Shown here: in pieces, positions 12,636 to 26,200 of the stretch
Layout: every line of letters starts with the position of its first letter
Position numbering within the stretch: position 1 is the stretch's first letter
Origin: Temnothorax longispinosus
Lineage: Eukaryota > Arthropoda > Insecta > Hymenoptera > Formicidae
Assembly: GCF_030848805.1 (NCBI RefSeq)
Contig: NC_092361.1
Coordinates: forward strand, 806,001 to 870,000
Length of the DNA stretch: 64,000 bases
Reading direction: 5' to 3'
Notes under the pieces: generated by a model
The model's database searches: none
Told to the model about the DNA's origin: nothing
Seen by the model: only the letters and a program-made list of their open reading frames with translations
Program-made: the position numbers and the translations under genes

Positions 12636-12682
12636 GCGATCGTGGTATATAAGCTGTTCCACGATCGCAGTGACTATCAGTC
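12636..12682 (+). promoter_or_regulatory. Candidate core promoter: TATA box in an inverted repeat plus arthropod initiator
   Basis: TATATAAG lies at 12646-12653. An arthropod-type initiator TCAGT lies at 12677-12681, which puts the likely start A at 12679, 33 bases after the TATA start; that is close to the usual spacing of about 30. The TATA box sits in the 13-base gap of a perfect 10-bp inverted repeat (12636-12645 and 12659-12668, arm GCGATCGTGG). No clear downstream promoter element, long open frame or early 5' splice site follows. It could be an internal or nested-gene promoter on the host strand, or a chance pairing of short motifs in AT-rich DNA. Confidence 0.3.
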
Positions 12683-12699
12683 ATTGATTTCTGTTTCGT

Positions 12700-15600
12700 G
12701 GGGATATATTATACGTCCTTTATATACTGTAGTTATATAGAACTTGTTCTTTCTTTGTGACACCATAAATTAACACAATGATAGAGTTAATTAGAATAAC
12801 TATAACACACCGAGATTTAACATTACAATGAGTACTTTCTAATGATAATTATTAATGATGTTTATCTTTATAAAATAGACATTTGTTTCTTGCATCACCA
12901 TTGCATGTTTTCCTGACAGCAACGAGAAACTTATTCTTAACGTAAGAACGGATATTATCGTACATTTTATTTTAAACCTCGCGTTCTGAATTCTGAAAAA
13001 TTTATTAGACTTTCGGTTTTCAGAATTTTAAGTTAGAATTAAAAAACACATTGTGATGCACTTTATTATACAAAAAGTATAATCCGCTCTAATAAATATT
13101 TGATAAAATGCATTAATTCCACGCGGACCGTTCCATTACTAATATTTATTATATTAAATCTTATATCTCAATAATGCAACGTTTGCAATTGCGGAAATCA
13201 ATGCTACCATTAGCGGACTAAAAAATCGAAAATCTGTGTATCCATTAACGTTTACGTCACACAAAAAGTAAATCCGATCGTACGCACGAGTGAAACGATA
13301 GAATTCGTTTTCTGATACAACGCCGGTCGATTGGAAATCCTCGAACCGATTGGTCGGAAAAGCATGCGAATAAAACTCAGAGAGAGTTGGTTACTACCAA
13401 TAACGCGGAAACGTTATTTGTGTCAGATGTAAAGTTCGAACACTTAATAAAATAATTACTCTTTTAGTTTCTTTGAAGAGTGCGGTTTTTAATATTCTAA
13501 TAACATCTTTCATATATCTTTCTTCGATATTTATTAATATTTTTATTACATTTTTTTTCTCGAGAACAGAATGTATTAGTGCAAATATTTTATTTTTCAA
13601 AAGAATTTTGAGTAATCTGGTAAATTTGTAGAGCTCTTAGGCATAATAATAAGAATTTAATTCAGAAATTAATTTTGAGCTTTATTTAAAAAATAAAAAA
13701 AATTTATGTCAGTTATTAGAAATTTTGAATTATTCGAAAATTTGATAAAAAATATATTTTGAAGACCTAAGGGTTGAACAATTTAGAATAAGCTCAATGA
13801 CAGTAACAGAGTGAATGCTTCGTTCATTAACTAGTCAGAATAAATTCTAGGTCGTTGCATCGCGAATTTAATTAAACAGCTTGAAATATAAATTGGAGTT
13901 TAATTTAATCTAATGAGACAGGGCAGTCAAAAGAGGAAAACATTACGGTATATTTTACTCGATAGAAAGATATATTCGAGCTTTTGTTCGAAATAATAGA
14001 TGAGCGCGCTTAGATATTTCCTCTTACACATTTCTCTTTTGTCTCGTTTCTGCTTTTGATAAATACGTAATCAGAGCTTCTCTTAAAACTCGACCACGCG
14101 GATTCAGTTATTCCATATATGCGAGATATTAGCTTTATTAAATGCATTTGCGTCAGACTGTTAGACGACAATCGGCTGTTTTCGAAGAGACACGTCAAAA
14201 GTAGACAAGACCGCGCCCTGTAATCCGATATTCTTCGCATTTAATTTCACGGTAGCGCGGAAATACCTTCCGCGTGCTTTGCGGGAATGCTTGTCGAAAG
14301 GTTGAAAATGAAGGAGCTTGCTTTGTTTCGCTGTGAATTCACCATTTCGCTCATCTTTTTGGAATGCTATTCGTTGATGCGGTAATGAGCAAGATTTTAA
14401 TACCAAGCCTTCCTCGAATAACACGCGACAAAATTCTGTTGGAATATTTCGCTAATTACCATAATATATATGAAAAATTAAAATAGTCATGTATAATATT
14501 AATAAATAGAATGATTGGGTTAATTGCGACAAATTGGATAATGAAGTGAATACAATGATCTCTAATAATAAATTTACTAGGTACACATTAATTTCGATAA
14601 TTTTTTTATAAGCAAAAATATAAATATTTAGTAAAAATATTTTTAAAAAGCTAAAATATCTATTACACCTCTTAGATATTATATTACATAATTTTGCCTG
14701 TTATCCGAAATGGTTTAATTGACTCAGCAATGTGGCCGAAGTGCTTCCGCATAAAATAATCCGCGCTGAAACAGTGCGGCGTAGGATTTCGTGAACAAAT
14801 TAACTGTAAAGTCTTGATTAAAGCTACTATATAAGCCAGCCAGAATGGCAACGATAGTCAGAGAAAGTTGCAAGGTAATTGGCGTTAACTTCGAATTAGC
14901 CATAAGATTAGCCGCGGACGTGCCATCGCGGCGTCTCATTCGACTGCTTCCCCTCGGCTAATCCTGAGAAATCGTAACGATTAAACGTAATTAGAAACCG
15001 ATAAATGGCCTGTGCTCGCGCGAGCAACCGGTGTCGGTACAGCGCAAGAAATTGGTTTAATCTCGCGATACCGTGCGAGTGTCATTTTGCGAAAATTAGC
15101 ATATCGTGTCTGCGTTAGATAATTATGGCTTTCAATCGGCAACAATTGCACACGCGCGAACGATATTAAACTCTCTGGAATTAATACGCGCATTGAAGTC
15201 GGCGAGAATTCAAAAGACTTAAAACGGCACTGAAAATTATACAGCGCGTATCGCGATATACTACAAATAAAAAAAATATATATACTACATATTAAAAAAA
15301 TTTAGAGTAAAAATTTTTTAGCGAATTTTATTATAGGACTGCAATTTTTATTCTTCAATATTGCAGTACATTCGATAATTGCGAATATTGCGATAACAAT
15401 GCAGTTTTCGTTAAAATAAAGTTTGGTTGAACGGAAAAATAAGTTCTTGTTATTTATTTATACTAATATAGCCTAATTTGCTTGAAGTCTTTTTAGTTGG
15501 AATTACTTTATAATCGTAATTTCTACATTACATTTTCACTAATTAAATTCCAAACTCATCAAACTATCTATATCCGAGAGGTAAAGTGCTCGATTAATAA

Positions 15601-18600
15601 CAACGCGCAACGTATTACGTGGCATATTATAATAACGCATTATCTACGTTGCGTCATATTATATATCGCGTTATATTATAATTCCAATGAAAATTCTATC
15701 AATCCTGCGCAGATACCATTAATAATGGAGAAACGGTAAACGGCGCGGTACATTTTTGTTACAATATCGTTACTATTGTTACAATATCGTGTAGAGAAAC
15801 GGTACATACCAGTTGGGCACTCGCGGCAGCACGATGTAATGATATTGCGTCAAAAATAGTCAGAAAATGAGCCGTTCCGTTATCATTCGCGTTCAATATC
15901 TACGAGCAGGGTGACGGTGTTAAACCGTAGACGGATGTAAGATATCCGAAATCCTCGGGGCAAATAAGCGGCGCCAATGGAACTTTGCTACTTCCGGGTC
16001 AGCCGTGTTCCTAAAATTGCCCCCGTCAAGCGATAAACTTTGCGAGAACGAGGAAAGTCAAGTCTCGGCAAAGAAATAAAGGGACGTCGATGGTAGAACT
16101 CGGAGGAAAACAGAGGAGCGCGGGCAAACTTCTCTCTTCTTTTATTGCAGCTTTTCGATTTTCATATCTTTAAATTGTTACGACGAGGTGCGATGGTATC
16201 ATCCCAATGAGCATCGGAGATATCTCATATCTATCCGAGAAAGCCGAAAGCAGAGAATATCTAGACGTTAAAACGAATTAACATTTTCAGCAAAAATTCC
16301 ACATTAATTGCTCTTGTCACTCTTTATTTTGTCTTCATTAAATTCAGATTTTAATCTACGCCAAGCATAAAATTCTTTTGCTTGACGTTTAATCTTTTTT
16401 CAAATATTAATTTTGATAGTTGATAAAGCAATAAAGGCAATAAATTTAAAAGTCCGACTGCGCGCTTTTTGTTTATCCTAAAAATAGAGAAAAAATTAAA
16501 CCATATGCACACACAGAGGTATATTTCTTTGCTGAAATTTCCAGTTTAATTAAATTCGAATTCCTCTCGTGAGTCCTACGTATACGCGTTTAAGAGGCAC
16601 GTATAAAAACGACAGGTTTCCCCTCTCCCTCCGTGTGTCTTGTCCCTGCCCGATTGAACGTATAATCAGGATACGTAAAGTGCTTACAATTTGTAAAGGT
16701 TGAAAGGTAAGCGGATGGGGATAAGAGGATTTCATGGAGCGCGGACGAAATATTCAGAGCGCGAGAGATTTATCACGAATACACAACGATCTTGTGCCAG
16801 TCGTAGACGTATGCCGGCGACTTCGCACCACTGTTATCCCGTCGGTTTAAATCTCCGTGCACCTATCTTGCTCTCCCGTCGTGTTCGAGCCAAATCCACG
16901 GATCGTAAGTACGTCATTCCGGTGGACGTGCGATGCGAATCTATATCGTCGCGAAGTGCTTTCCGACTTGTCAATGCGGCGAGAGGTTTGATATGAAAGC
17001 CATCACGGGCAAGTCGAAGAATAATAATCGAATAAGTAATGAAAGCTTCACACGTTTTCGTACGGGAAAGGTGAAACGTTCGCGGAAACGTTTGTATCGT
17101 GAAAATAGACATATTTAGTCGAATTTGATCTGAAAATGAAATTTTGTGTTAAAGCCGAACATGAGAAGATAATCGGAGATTCTCATCGATTTAATTTTAT
17201 CAGGATATGAGATGATCTTCGTTTTCATGTTAACTAGTTTTTGGAATTATATCGAGAAAATATAGTGGATTTTAATTATTTTGTAACCAGTTTATCCTGG
17301 ATATCGAGAAATATTCTAGTCGTAGAAAAGAGATTAAAATAGCTGACTCTGACACCTTAATATTACCTTTCCTTCTTAAAATACATCTTGCGAGCTCGTT
17401 CGTTTTCTTCTCGGATTGATGTTCGATCGTCGCGAAAACGGAATAACAAGTGTTTAATAAGCGTATATGCCCCATTTCTGTTCAACATTCTATTTTACAT
17501 TCTCTTTTTGCTTATTAACTTGGTATTATTCAAGGATGAAAACAGATAGCAATTATACAGTAATTAAATATCGGTTAACAATCTCTCAATAATACACACT
17601 ATTTTACAGAACAAATAAAAGAAGATATAATTTAAATTGTTTCGCTAATTACGACAACATATAATTTTGCAGAATTACTCCATTCTTGTATTGACATTTT
17701 TCCTGTTGAGATCATAAAATTTTATGCAACAAAGCTTTTATAATATGAATATCACATGTATAAATATGTCTGATGTTATGTAATTTTTTCATAATTTATA
17801 TCAGCTTCGGTTAATTTCAATAATTATATGAAACATAATTATATTATATTTTTACACATTATTAACGATCTCAATTGCGGTTATTATTACTATTATTTAA
17901 TACATTTAATATGATACCGTGTTATACCGTTTTTAGCAGAGTGTTCATTAGCATTATTCGCACACATATCAATATCATTACGGTTTTATTATTATTCTAT
18001 GGAGCCGTTTCAAAGCATTTTTATTGCCTACAATATCGCGGTTGCATTAATATCTGTTACTGCCATCGTGAACCGCTTCAGCATCCAATAATCCAGATGT
18101 TTGCGACACTTGGGCGCATGCGATAGACGCTCGAGTACAATATAGAAACAAAGGCGAAAGAAAACAGAAATGGAACAAGTTTGGTTATTAAATACTTGTT
18201 ACTCCGCTTTAGGAGAGAAAGCAATCCGTAACGGATAACGGATAAGATGCGGCGTTACCAATTGTAATAAAGAAAACTGTAATATCGCGCGTCGCCTTCC
18301 GTTGGAAATTTCTGTTCCTTTTCTCTCTTTTTCTCTCTCTTTCTCTCTTTGCGCTCTACGTTCTTTGCAAAATCCACCAATCAGAAAGCATCGCATTCGC
18401 AGACTCGTGTCGAAAAGTAATTTATACAATCTATTCCGGATAAACTATCAAAGATGAGCATACAGGTTCCTTTTTAAAGTAACATCAGCAAAGAAATACT
18501 TTGCGAACGATGAGTAAAACGAAGAATATAATTTTATCGTCTGTTTGCTCACAAAATTTTCCAGGTTTTCATAACTTATACAATTTAAAAATTGTTGATT

Positions 18601-18880
18601 TCTTGATATTTTTATCAAGGAATGACCTTTTTCGTAACGATGAAAAAATTTAGAGAGATGAAAGGAAGTAGAAAAAACTAGGGCATCCTGTAATAACCCG
18701 CGAAACGTGAGCTAATGCCTTTAGGAGCCTAGCCACTTAGGGTAAAGCGTATGTCACTTGAAATATTTCATTTTAGACGGTCTTGCCTAAAAACACACAA
18801 GTATATTATTCTTAAGAGTTTTTTTTTGTCGTTCAAGGCGCGAGTTATTTTTGTGGAGACATCGTTTACGTGAATCACCG
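12700..18880. other. AT-rich DNA, no genes seen
   Basis: Frames are short and scattered on both strands. The patch 15800-17100 is less AT-rich. It includes a pyrimidine-rich run (about 16617-16650) and an isolated donor-like AAG|GTAAGC at 16706|16707, without a convincing exon. The rest holds only poly-A/T runs. Confidence 0.6.
15728..15804 (+). repeat. Nested short direct repeats
   Basis: GAGAAACGGTA occurs at 15728-15738 and 15794-15804, enclosing two copies of TTGTTACAATATCGT (15756-15770 and 15776-15790; period 20). It looks like a local slippage or duplication product. Confidence 0.85.
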
Positions 18881-19720
18881 TTCTTTCGCTTCGGCGGAAA
18901 CGCTCGTCAGGAGAAAACCGCGTAAATTGGCCTTAACCCGCGGGGCACGGATCCTTCTTGATGCCGCACAAGTCTAGCGAGATACTTTTTATTAGTTTCT
19001 CGAGGAGGCAATTAAACGACCGTAATTCTAGCGCGCGGAACACTTTCTCCGTTCTTCCGCCATTTCACCCGTCTTTCACCCCGTATCTCAAACTCTCTCG
19101 ATCCGCCAGCCGCCCAACCGAGAGGTGAGACTTCGATCTTTCTTGGCGATAATAGCGAGATTGTTCCCGATAGAAGTTCGCGACGCGACGCGCGCAAAGC
19201 CGCTCTGGGAAGGAACGCTCTGGGAGAGAGCTGCCTTCCTTCCTTCCTTCCGTTTGACGTTTCACGGTACCGTTCTCGCGTGCGGAAAGGTTCACAGTCG
19301 TACCGACGTGTTTGATTCTCCCCGTGGGAGTGTTCGGTAAGGGGATATGGGTCACGACGGCATCCCCGTGGGCCGTACAATGGGAACAACAACGGCATTG
19401 TCTAGGCAAGCGGTGATAAACGGCGCCGTGATAAAACCGGGCAAGCACCGAGCTGATGGGTTTCGGGGGTTGAAGCGGGTGGCCGGGAGCTTGAGGGATG
19501 GCCGGTCCGTTGTTTCGACAAAACCGCCTCCTGGCTGCATTTTTCCACTTTATCAAGCCGCGCCTGATCTGCGCGCTCGCGCTCGCGCTCGCCCGCGCGC
19601 GCGTCCCCGTAAATAACTTTTATTTCCATTTTGATTTATACGTCGGGCGTCGGGCCTCGCGTTATCGATATCGCAGCAGAAGCCCCCCGATGACTTTTGT
19701 TTCGCCTTGACGAGAGCGGG
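18880..19720. other. GC/CpG-rich island
   Basis: Strong CpG enrichment with at least six mutually overlapping frames on both strands (for example minus 19065-19556 and plus 19347-19616), Arg-rich and unlike proteins. It contains the GCTCGC repeat. It may be an intronic regulatory element or simply a base-composition island; I assign no gene. Confidence 0.5.
19571..19603. repeat. (GCTCGC)n / CG-rich simple repeat
   Basis: About four GCTCGC units followed by alternating CG in the most GC-rich part of the 18.9-19.7 kb island. Confidence 0.9.
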
Positions 19721-20159
19721 ATATTTTATAACCGGTGAATATTGACAGGCGATCACGGTGCCACTTGACAAAATGTTTAACGATCGCGCTCGACGTGAAG
19801 CAGCAATTTTATGACATCTCGTTGATATCTTTTTTATTAATTTTAATCGTTTGCAAAACGTTTATTCGACGTTCTAGTTTACTTCTTAAGGATTTTTTTT
19901 TTATAAATAAAATAATTCTTCTTCTTCTTTTCTAATATTATATTATGTTTGAAGTAATCGACATGCAATGGCGATATCTCGAAATCAAAACGATTAATGC
20001 ATGTAACTTACAATTTACATTAATGCACGCGACAAATGTCATTTATATACGCATAAATTTTCTTCTTTCTGCTTTTAAATCGTAAAACAACATCGATTAT
20101 TTTCATTTTAACCATTTACTCTCCATTTAATCGCGCTGCAATTTCAGTCGCGCGTATGT

Positions 20160-22600
20160 TAACTAGGTATCTCATCGCTCATCATTACGCAGCCCGTCGT
20201 GATGTAATAGCGCTTCCACACGCTTAACATATATAAACCGTGCATCCGCGGGAAACGCGCGCCGATTCGAGCGTTTCGGGACGATTCTTCATCACCGGTA
20301 CCCTCCAAGCAATTCGCTGTGTGTAAAGAGTTAACGCCAATGGACAGGTATTATCCGTAGTAACTTGAACAGCTCCGTCGGGATTGGCTACCGTGGCGCC
20401 GAAGAGATGCAACAATGTGGCCGCATCGGTGGTACACGAACGGGTGGAGCGGTTACACGAGGAAATTAGACCGCAAAGTTCAACAGGGTTTATGACGTTG
20501 ACGCGATCGTTTTGTTTGCACAGGCACGAACGAGAGGACAACGGGGGCGTATACTCGTTCGTCAAACGAATCCCCGATTAAGCCGCCGCAACGTTGTGTC
20601 CTGCGCCTCGATCGACCCTACTCTAGTTGGGAAGGATATTAATTAACTCGCTTCCGTAGATCGACTGTAGGTCCGCTTTAAAGATGCATCATTCCGCGCG
20701 CCTTTGATCTTCACGCTTGGTCGAATTAATTATCGTTGTTTCCGGGAAATCCGGCACTAATATAATATTGCTTCAAAGTGATATATATTACTAATTAATG
20801 GTTGCGCAGAGGATATCTGAACGCTACGCTCGTCCATGCAACGAGATACCGAATTCGAGGTACCGTTAGAATAATTGGAGCAGGGCCGGCGAATGGACTC
20901 GAGGAGGATTTTCATGGATAGTATTTGATTATCTGGAGATCCTATTCTTAAAGATAATGTCGTTGCACAGCATTTCTTCCGAGTAGAATTAAACAAACGT
21001 TGCCAAACTTAATTGATATTATGCATAGTATTACATAAAATTGGAAAAATTAATGACAACGAACAAATTCTGCAATTTCTTTGTAGAATATATAAAGATA
21101 CGAAAATCTTAAATTTTAAAAATACTCCTAAAACATACAAATTTAATTTATTTAAATATACAGCAAGATAATAATATACGTACATTCTGAATAAAATCTA
21201 TTAATATTACTTAAAAATGTGATTAACAGTGTAAAGTGTTAAGTTTATCATAAAACTTTTATTTTGAGAGTTAAGTTAGGAATGAAACATGGAATTTAAT
21301 CATCACTACAAAAATGCACCGTTAATTAATTTTCCATTTGCATTTACATAAATTATTGATGTTTGTCCTTTATGAGTCTAATTTATACCCCAGGGAGGAA
21401 GGTGTGGTCAATGACATCATGGCGATGCACGCGTTGTGTATAAGGTGGGCGTTCGCGTTTTACAAGGTGGAACCGATGGCGTTAAGTAAGCTGTACGCTC
21501 GCGGTCACGCTATATAGGTGTGTCACTATTCGAATGAGGAAGTAAAATACTACGTGAAGGGTCACGGGCTAAGTAAGCTGGCATACTTTTCCCTGGATAG
21601 TGAACGCGCGATTAATCTTGTAGACAGAGCAACGACTTCGTTCCACTTAAGCTCGTTGCTATTAGAACGCGCGATTCCTTAATTATATAGCAATGAACAA
21701 GTCAATTTTTTACCGAATGTTATTACACATAAGTAATGACATGTAATTATTATTTGTTTAATTAAAATTCTCAGAGGGACTCTCATGTGAATATTTCTTT
21801 CATTTACTTCATGATCCTAAATCAATATAATCAATTCGTGTAAAATTTTATTATAATAATCATACATTTCTCACAGATATTATTATCATTATGCCAAACA
21901 TGATTTTTTTATATAATTTTAACTCTTCATAACTTTAATCTATCATTATATATTATCCCGATAATTAAATTATTAAACACATAAAGAATTTCCTATATAA
22001 AATATTGATCTTTCTGCTACAGAGTTCTCGGACGAACATTACATAATTACGAGCTCATTGCTAATGTACCTTATTGCACTAATACCTATATATATCCCTA
22101 TCCTCTTAAGGAGAAGCGCAATTTACACAATTCGCTATAAAAGTGCGCTCGTTGAACTAACAAAGGTGGATTAATTGGCGTTGCCGCTGGATATAATTTA
22201 ATTGTCGACGAAGCGTGCCGGCGGTCACAGTCGGCAGGTGCGAATGTGCTTGCACCCGGTTGTGATCTATCTTGATCACACTTGTGACTAACCCTCGTCC
22301 TACTCGCAGGAAACGCGCACAGCCCGCAGGTAATTCGACGCGGGGTACGCGTCGCGCCGCATGCCACCCATATAACGGATGCGTGCACGCATCGACATGT
22401 AAACGGGTGTGTGATGATGACGCAAAAGCGCGGCTGTTGTCAAAATGCCATCACGAACCACACGCCGCTTCGAGCACCCCCGCAAGTGGCGATACCTTTC
22501 TCGTTTATCAGATTCCAACTGCGATCCTCGCGCATTTCGAATGCGTGGCTTGCGCGGGAAATCGGTTAATTAGTCTTTTAATTAGTGCGCTCTGTGTAAC
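20160..22600. other. Alternating GC-rich patches and AT-rich gaps
   Basis: GC-richer patches at 20200-20640, 21390-21690 and 22200-22570 are separated by AT-rich DNA. The middle patch has two copies of TAAGTAAGCTG, at 21484-21494 and within 21570-21585. It also has two GAACGCGCGATT copies near 21601 and 21665, and an AGCAACGA/TCGTTGCT inverted pair between them. A TATATAAA lies at 20230-20237 without an initiator. No coding frame is convincing. Confidence 0.45.
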
Positions 22601-23163
22601 GCTCGCGATAGCGTTGTTATGGATTTTATTGTTTATTATTATGACATTCCTCCGTCTAATTATTTCCTGTATTTTGTTATTCCGATAAACAAGAAGAAAA
22701 TTATTTTAGAAGAATTTCAGAAGAAGTCCGAAATAATGTGCTCAAGCAAAAGTATATATATGATATAGAGAGAAGAGTAAAATAAAATGTAAAATAGAAG
22801 AAAAAATATACAAAAATAGCATTATAAATATTTAAAACATGAAATATATATATACCTATATAAATAATAATTGATTAGATTTCCGTTGCACAAATTAATA
22901 CTGACTTTTCCGTCTGTCTCACAGGGCTAATAATAATTCGAATTAATTGAAGTAAACTATCGATACAGTTAATTTATTATTAAACTCCGTCTAATATACC
23001 TATAAGTATTGTCTTGGGAATTTCGAGAGAAGCTTAAATAGTGGGAAAAGCAACGCGTAATAATTCGTCACGCTTCAAATCATCGTCGTCTGCACCTGGT
23101 CCCCTTTGTCTCGTTATCTGCTCCCATTCTTCACTCTACTTCCGGTATGTCTGCTAATAGTTT

Positions 23164-23225
23164 AAATTAACCCAGATCCGACCCACTAGTCTAGCGCTCT
23201 AACACGGCGCTACCCGGTTCGAAAT
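23164..23225 (-). pseudogene. tRNA-like fossil or SINE head on the minus strand
   Basis: Read on the minus strand, TAGCGCCGTGTT (complement of 23201-23212) resembles an A box. It is followed by GAGCGCTAGACTAGT, typical of a tRNA D arm and anticodon stem, and a decayed B box TGGGTTAATTT (complement of 23164-23174). Acceptor-stem pairing is not evident, so it is not an intact tRNA. No SINE body can be recognised beyond it. Confidence 0.35.
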
Positions 23226-23229
23226 GACG

Positions 23230-26200
23230 TCGAAATGAACGACAATAATTTAGTTAAACGTCGCGACGGTGTTTGCGAGAAAGGGAAATATAATAAAGAA
23301 TCGAATGTTATTGTTGCGACTTTATTGCGACGCGATAATTAGCGGATTGTATCTCTTTGTATGTTTAATCGTGATATTCACTCGGGATTGTTCTCTACCA
23401 TCAGTCAATTACCTACTCTTTTTTTTTTTAATATTGTTACGTTCGAGATTCGCAAAAAATTGTCCTCTGATGTCATCTTGCATCTTCGTCCGTTCGTAGC
23501 AAAAACGGCTTTTACAGCAGAATTACCCATTCGTTTAAACAATAATTTTCCATTGACAGTTTTTACACATGATCTCATGCTTGTATAGGAGTCTATAAAA
23601 TTTCTCAACCGACTGGGAATATACTCGTTGTGATAATTACGTACCTACGTGCGCGGAAATGATCGAAAAGCATGAAAATGTATTTAGTTCAAAACGCTTT
23701 TTAGATACATTTTTTGTAACCATTCAGCGCTGAAATTCCATATAGGTAATATTGCGATCTCGATGCATCGACACATAATTTTAATTAAAACGTGATATAT
23801 AATGTTGTACTTTTTGTACCCAAGGAGATATCAATCAAAAATCAGTCAATGAATAAAATGGCTCTGCTTTTCGAAGTATTTGCTTCAATAAATGAGAGTG
23901 AAAGCCTTCTCTTTGTACGACTTAATACTTGGAAATTTAATATGGAAAATATCTACACACATATATACACACTATGAATATTGAATGAAAACAATAATAA
24001 CTTCTAGAAGATTTATAATTTTATATAATCTATTTGTATTGAAATTCATTCACTTGTTGCTTCAAAAACTTTTTTTTGTACTTAAATTGATAATTACATT
24101 TAAATTTCTTAAGTTGTGATAGTAAAGATTCTTCTAGTAATAAAGCGTTGATATTAAACCCAGGAAACAAATTGAAGAACGAGAAATTATAGTATGTGAG
24201 AGGATGTAGAATGAAAATAAAAATAAGGAGCAAATTTAACGACTATGGTGCCGGAATAAGAAACGTAATTTTTGCAAGTGACATGATCGTGTTATGATTT
24301 TCTAACGATGTAGAAAAATAATGGATTGAAGTGAAAGAAAAAAATAGTGCAATTCTACATTATGTTGCATTAATTTATTTATTACAATCTTTTCATCATA
24401 AGCACCATTAACTACGCGACAGCAAGAAAATATTTATTTTCTTCCTAAATGCCCTACATCTTTCGGTTACATATCGATTTGTGTATATTACGGAGTACAT
24501 CAATGGAATTAATATGATATAAATTCATTATATCTTTGAGTCTGATTGCGAGAACGCATTACGAGTCCATTATGCATCCGCAACGCGTCTGTATCGAATG
24601 AAGTGCGTTAAATATTCACTGCGAAGTTAATGGCAAAATTTAAATCGCCCGGAGCTTTTTGCAGAAGGAGCAAATGGGAAATAAAAGATACGCGAATTTC
24701 GCCCCGTGACAGCGTACGTCGGACGTAATGGCATAATTATTTTGCACGAAGCGTGGACGAAATTGTTCGCGAAAAATTTCACGAGGAGGCGCGACAAGCG
24801 ATAAATTTCGTAACATGAAGGATCGCAACAATTTGTGCTGAGAGAATATCGTGTCGCGCAATTTTTAGTTGCCCGATAAAGCTGATCGCGTGATGATAAA
24901 GTCCAATACAATTATCAAATGAAATTATGCGATGTGACGAATTGGATTAATGACCGACAATTCATTTGAAAGATTTATAATTTGTGGAATATATTCGATA
25001 TAATTTAATATTCGATATTGTAGGCAGAATCAATATAGCAAATTACGTTTATAAAAGAAAAAATCGATAACTATTTATGGAATACTCGTAATATCTCAAT
25101 AAAACCAGAAGCTTTCGATATTGATTTAAAGTTGAAATTAATAGGTATGACGCAAGATTAGATTTAGTGAATTGTGACAAAACTAGGTTAATAATTGAGG
25201 AAATAATAAACGGACAAAAAAACCGAACGAATTGTTTTTAAAATTTATCTATGCGTATAACGTAAATTATAAATATTAATAATTAATTGCAATAATTTTG
25301 AAAAAAGATATTAATCAATGTCATACTATAACCCTGCAGAGACAGACACGGAAGGTATTTAAAAAATGACGTAAATTGTAAATTTCAGTATCGAATGAAA
25401 AAACGAAGACGGTATTGACGCAGTCTGCCATTCGCGTCTTGTTAAAATTCTAAGACCGGATCCTTGCGGATAATGTGGATCTGGATTCAGGGGGGAAAGA
25501 CAGAGAGGCGGCGGGAGAAACGCTCATCGTGATGTATCGCGAGACGCGATTCTGAAATCGCTCCATTCGTGAAGCCCCCATAGTCGGTGGCTAATCCACA
25601 TTCCGTGGACGTTCAGCCGCCATCTCTCGATTTTTCGCCGGGCTGTGCGTCCCCCCGCTCGCTGCGACGCGACGGCGACGGTTTCATGACTCGTACTCGG
25701 GGATCTTAACTTGCCAAACTGGTCTCTCGCTCGATCCCGGGGCTTGATCCACGAACTCGACGCCGTTTCGAACGGCTCCCGCGGGACCGGGATCGTTTGC
25801 CACCTCATACGCGAACCGGGAGGAGACGCTCGTATTTACATACGAGGTCATCTTATCTGGCTAGCTGTCTCTATATTCTCGTTGCGCGAAACACGATCGT
25901 GACGATTGAACCATCCCTCGTGTTCCGATAACGACGACGATGTCCTCCGGAGAAGCGTTTACCTTGCAAGCTTCGTTAATTTATTCATATCACGTCTTGT
26001 TAATTTTCTGGTATAGGTTTATTTATTTATTTTCCTTTTTAACGACCGTAAAATGTTCTTGTCCACTTTATTTTATAATACTTGTGTAAGTTAAAAATGA
26101 TATTACATTTTATCACACAGCGTAAATAACATTTTATACGCGCGAAAATAGCTTTCCAGCACGAGAACGGAGATATAATTTACCATTAAGATTGTTTTAC

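Noticed and set aside
16670..16706. Possible 37-base microexon between TCAG and AAAG|GTAAGC
   Set aside because: The pyrimidine run lies about 20 bases upstream with purines between, and the exon would be tiny with no supporting frame or conservation information.
20230..20240. TATATAAA as a promoter
   Set aside because: No initiator at about +30 and TATA strings are common here.
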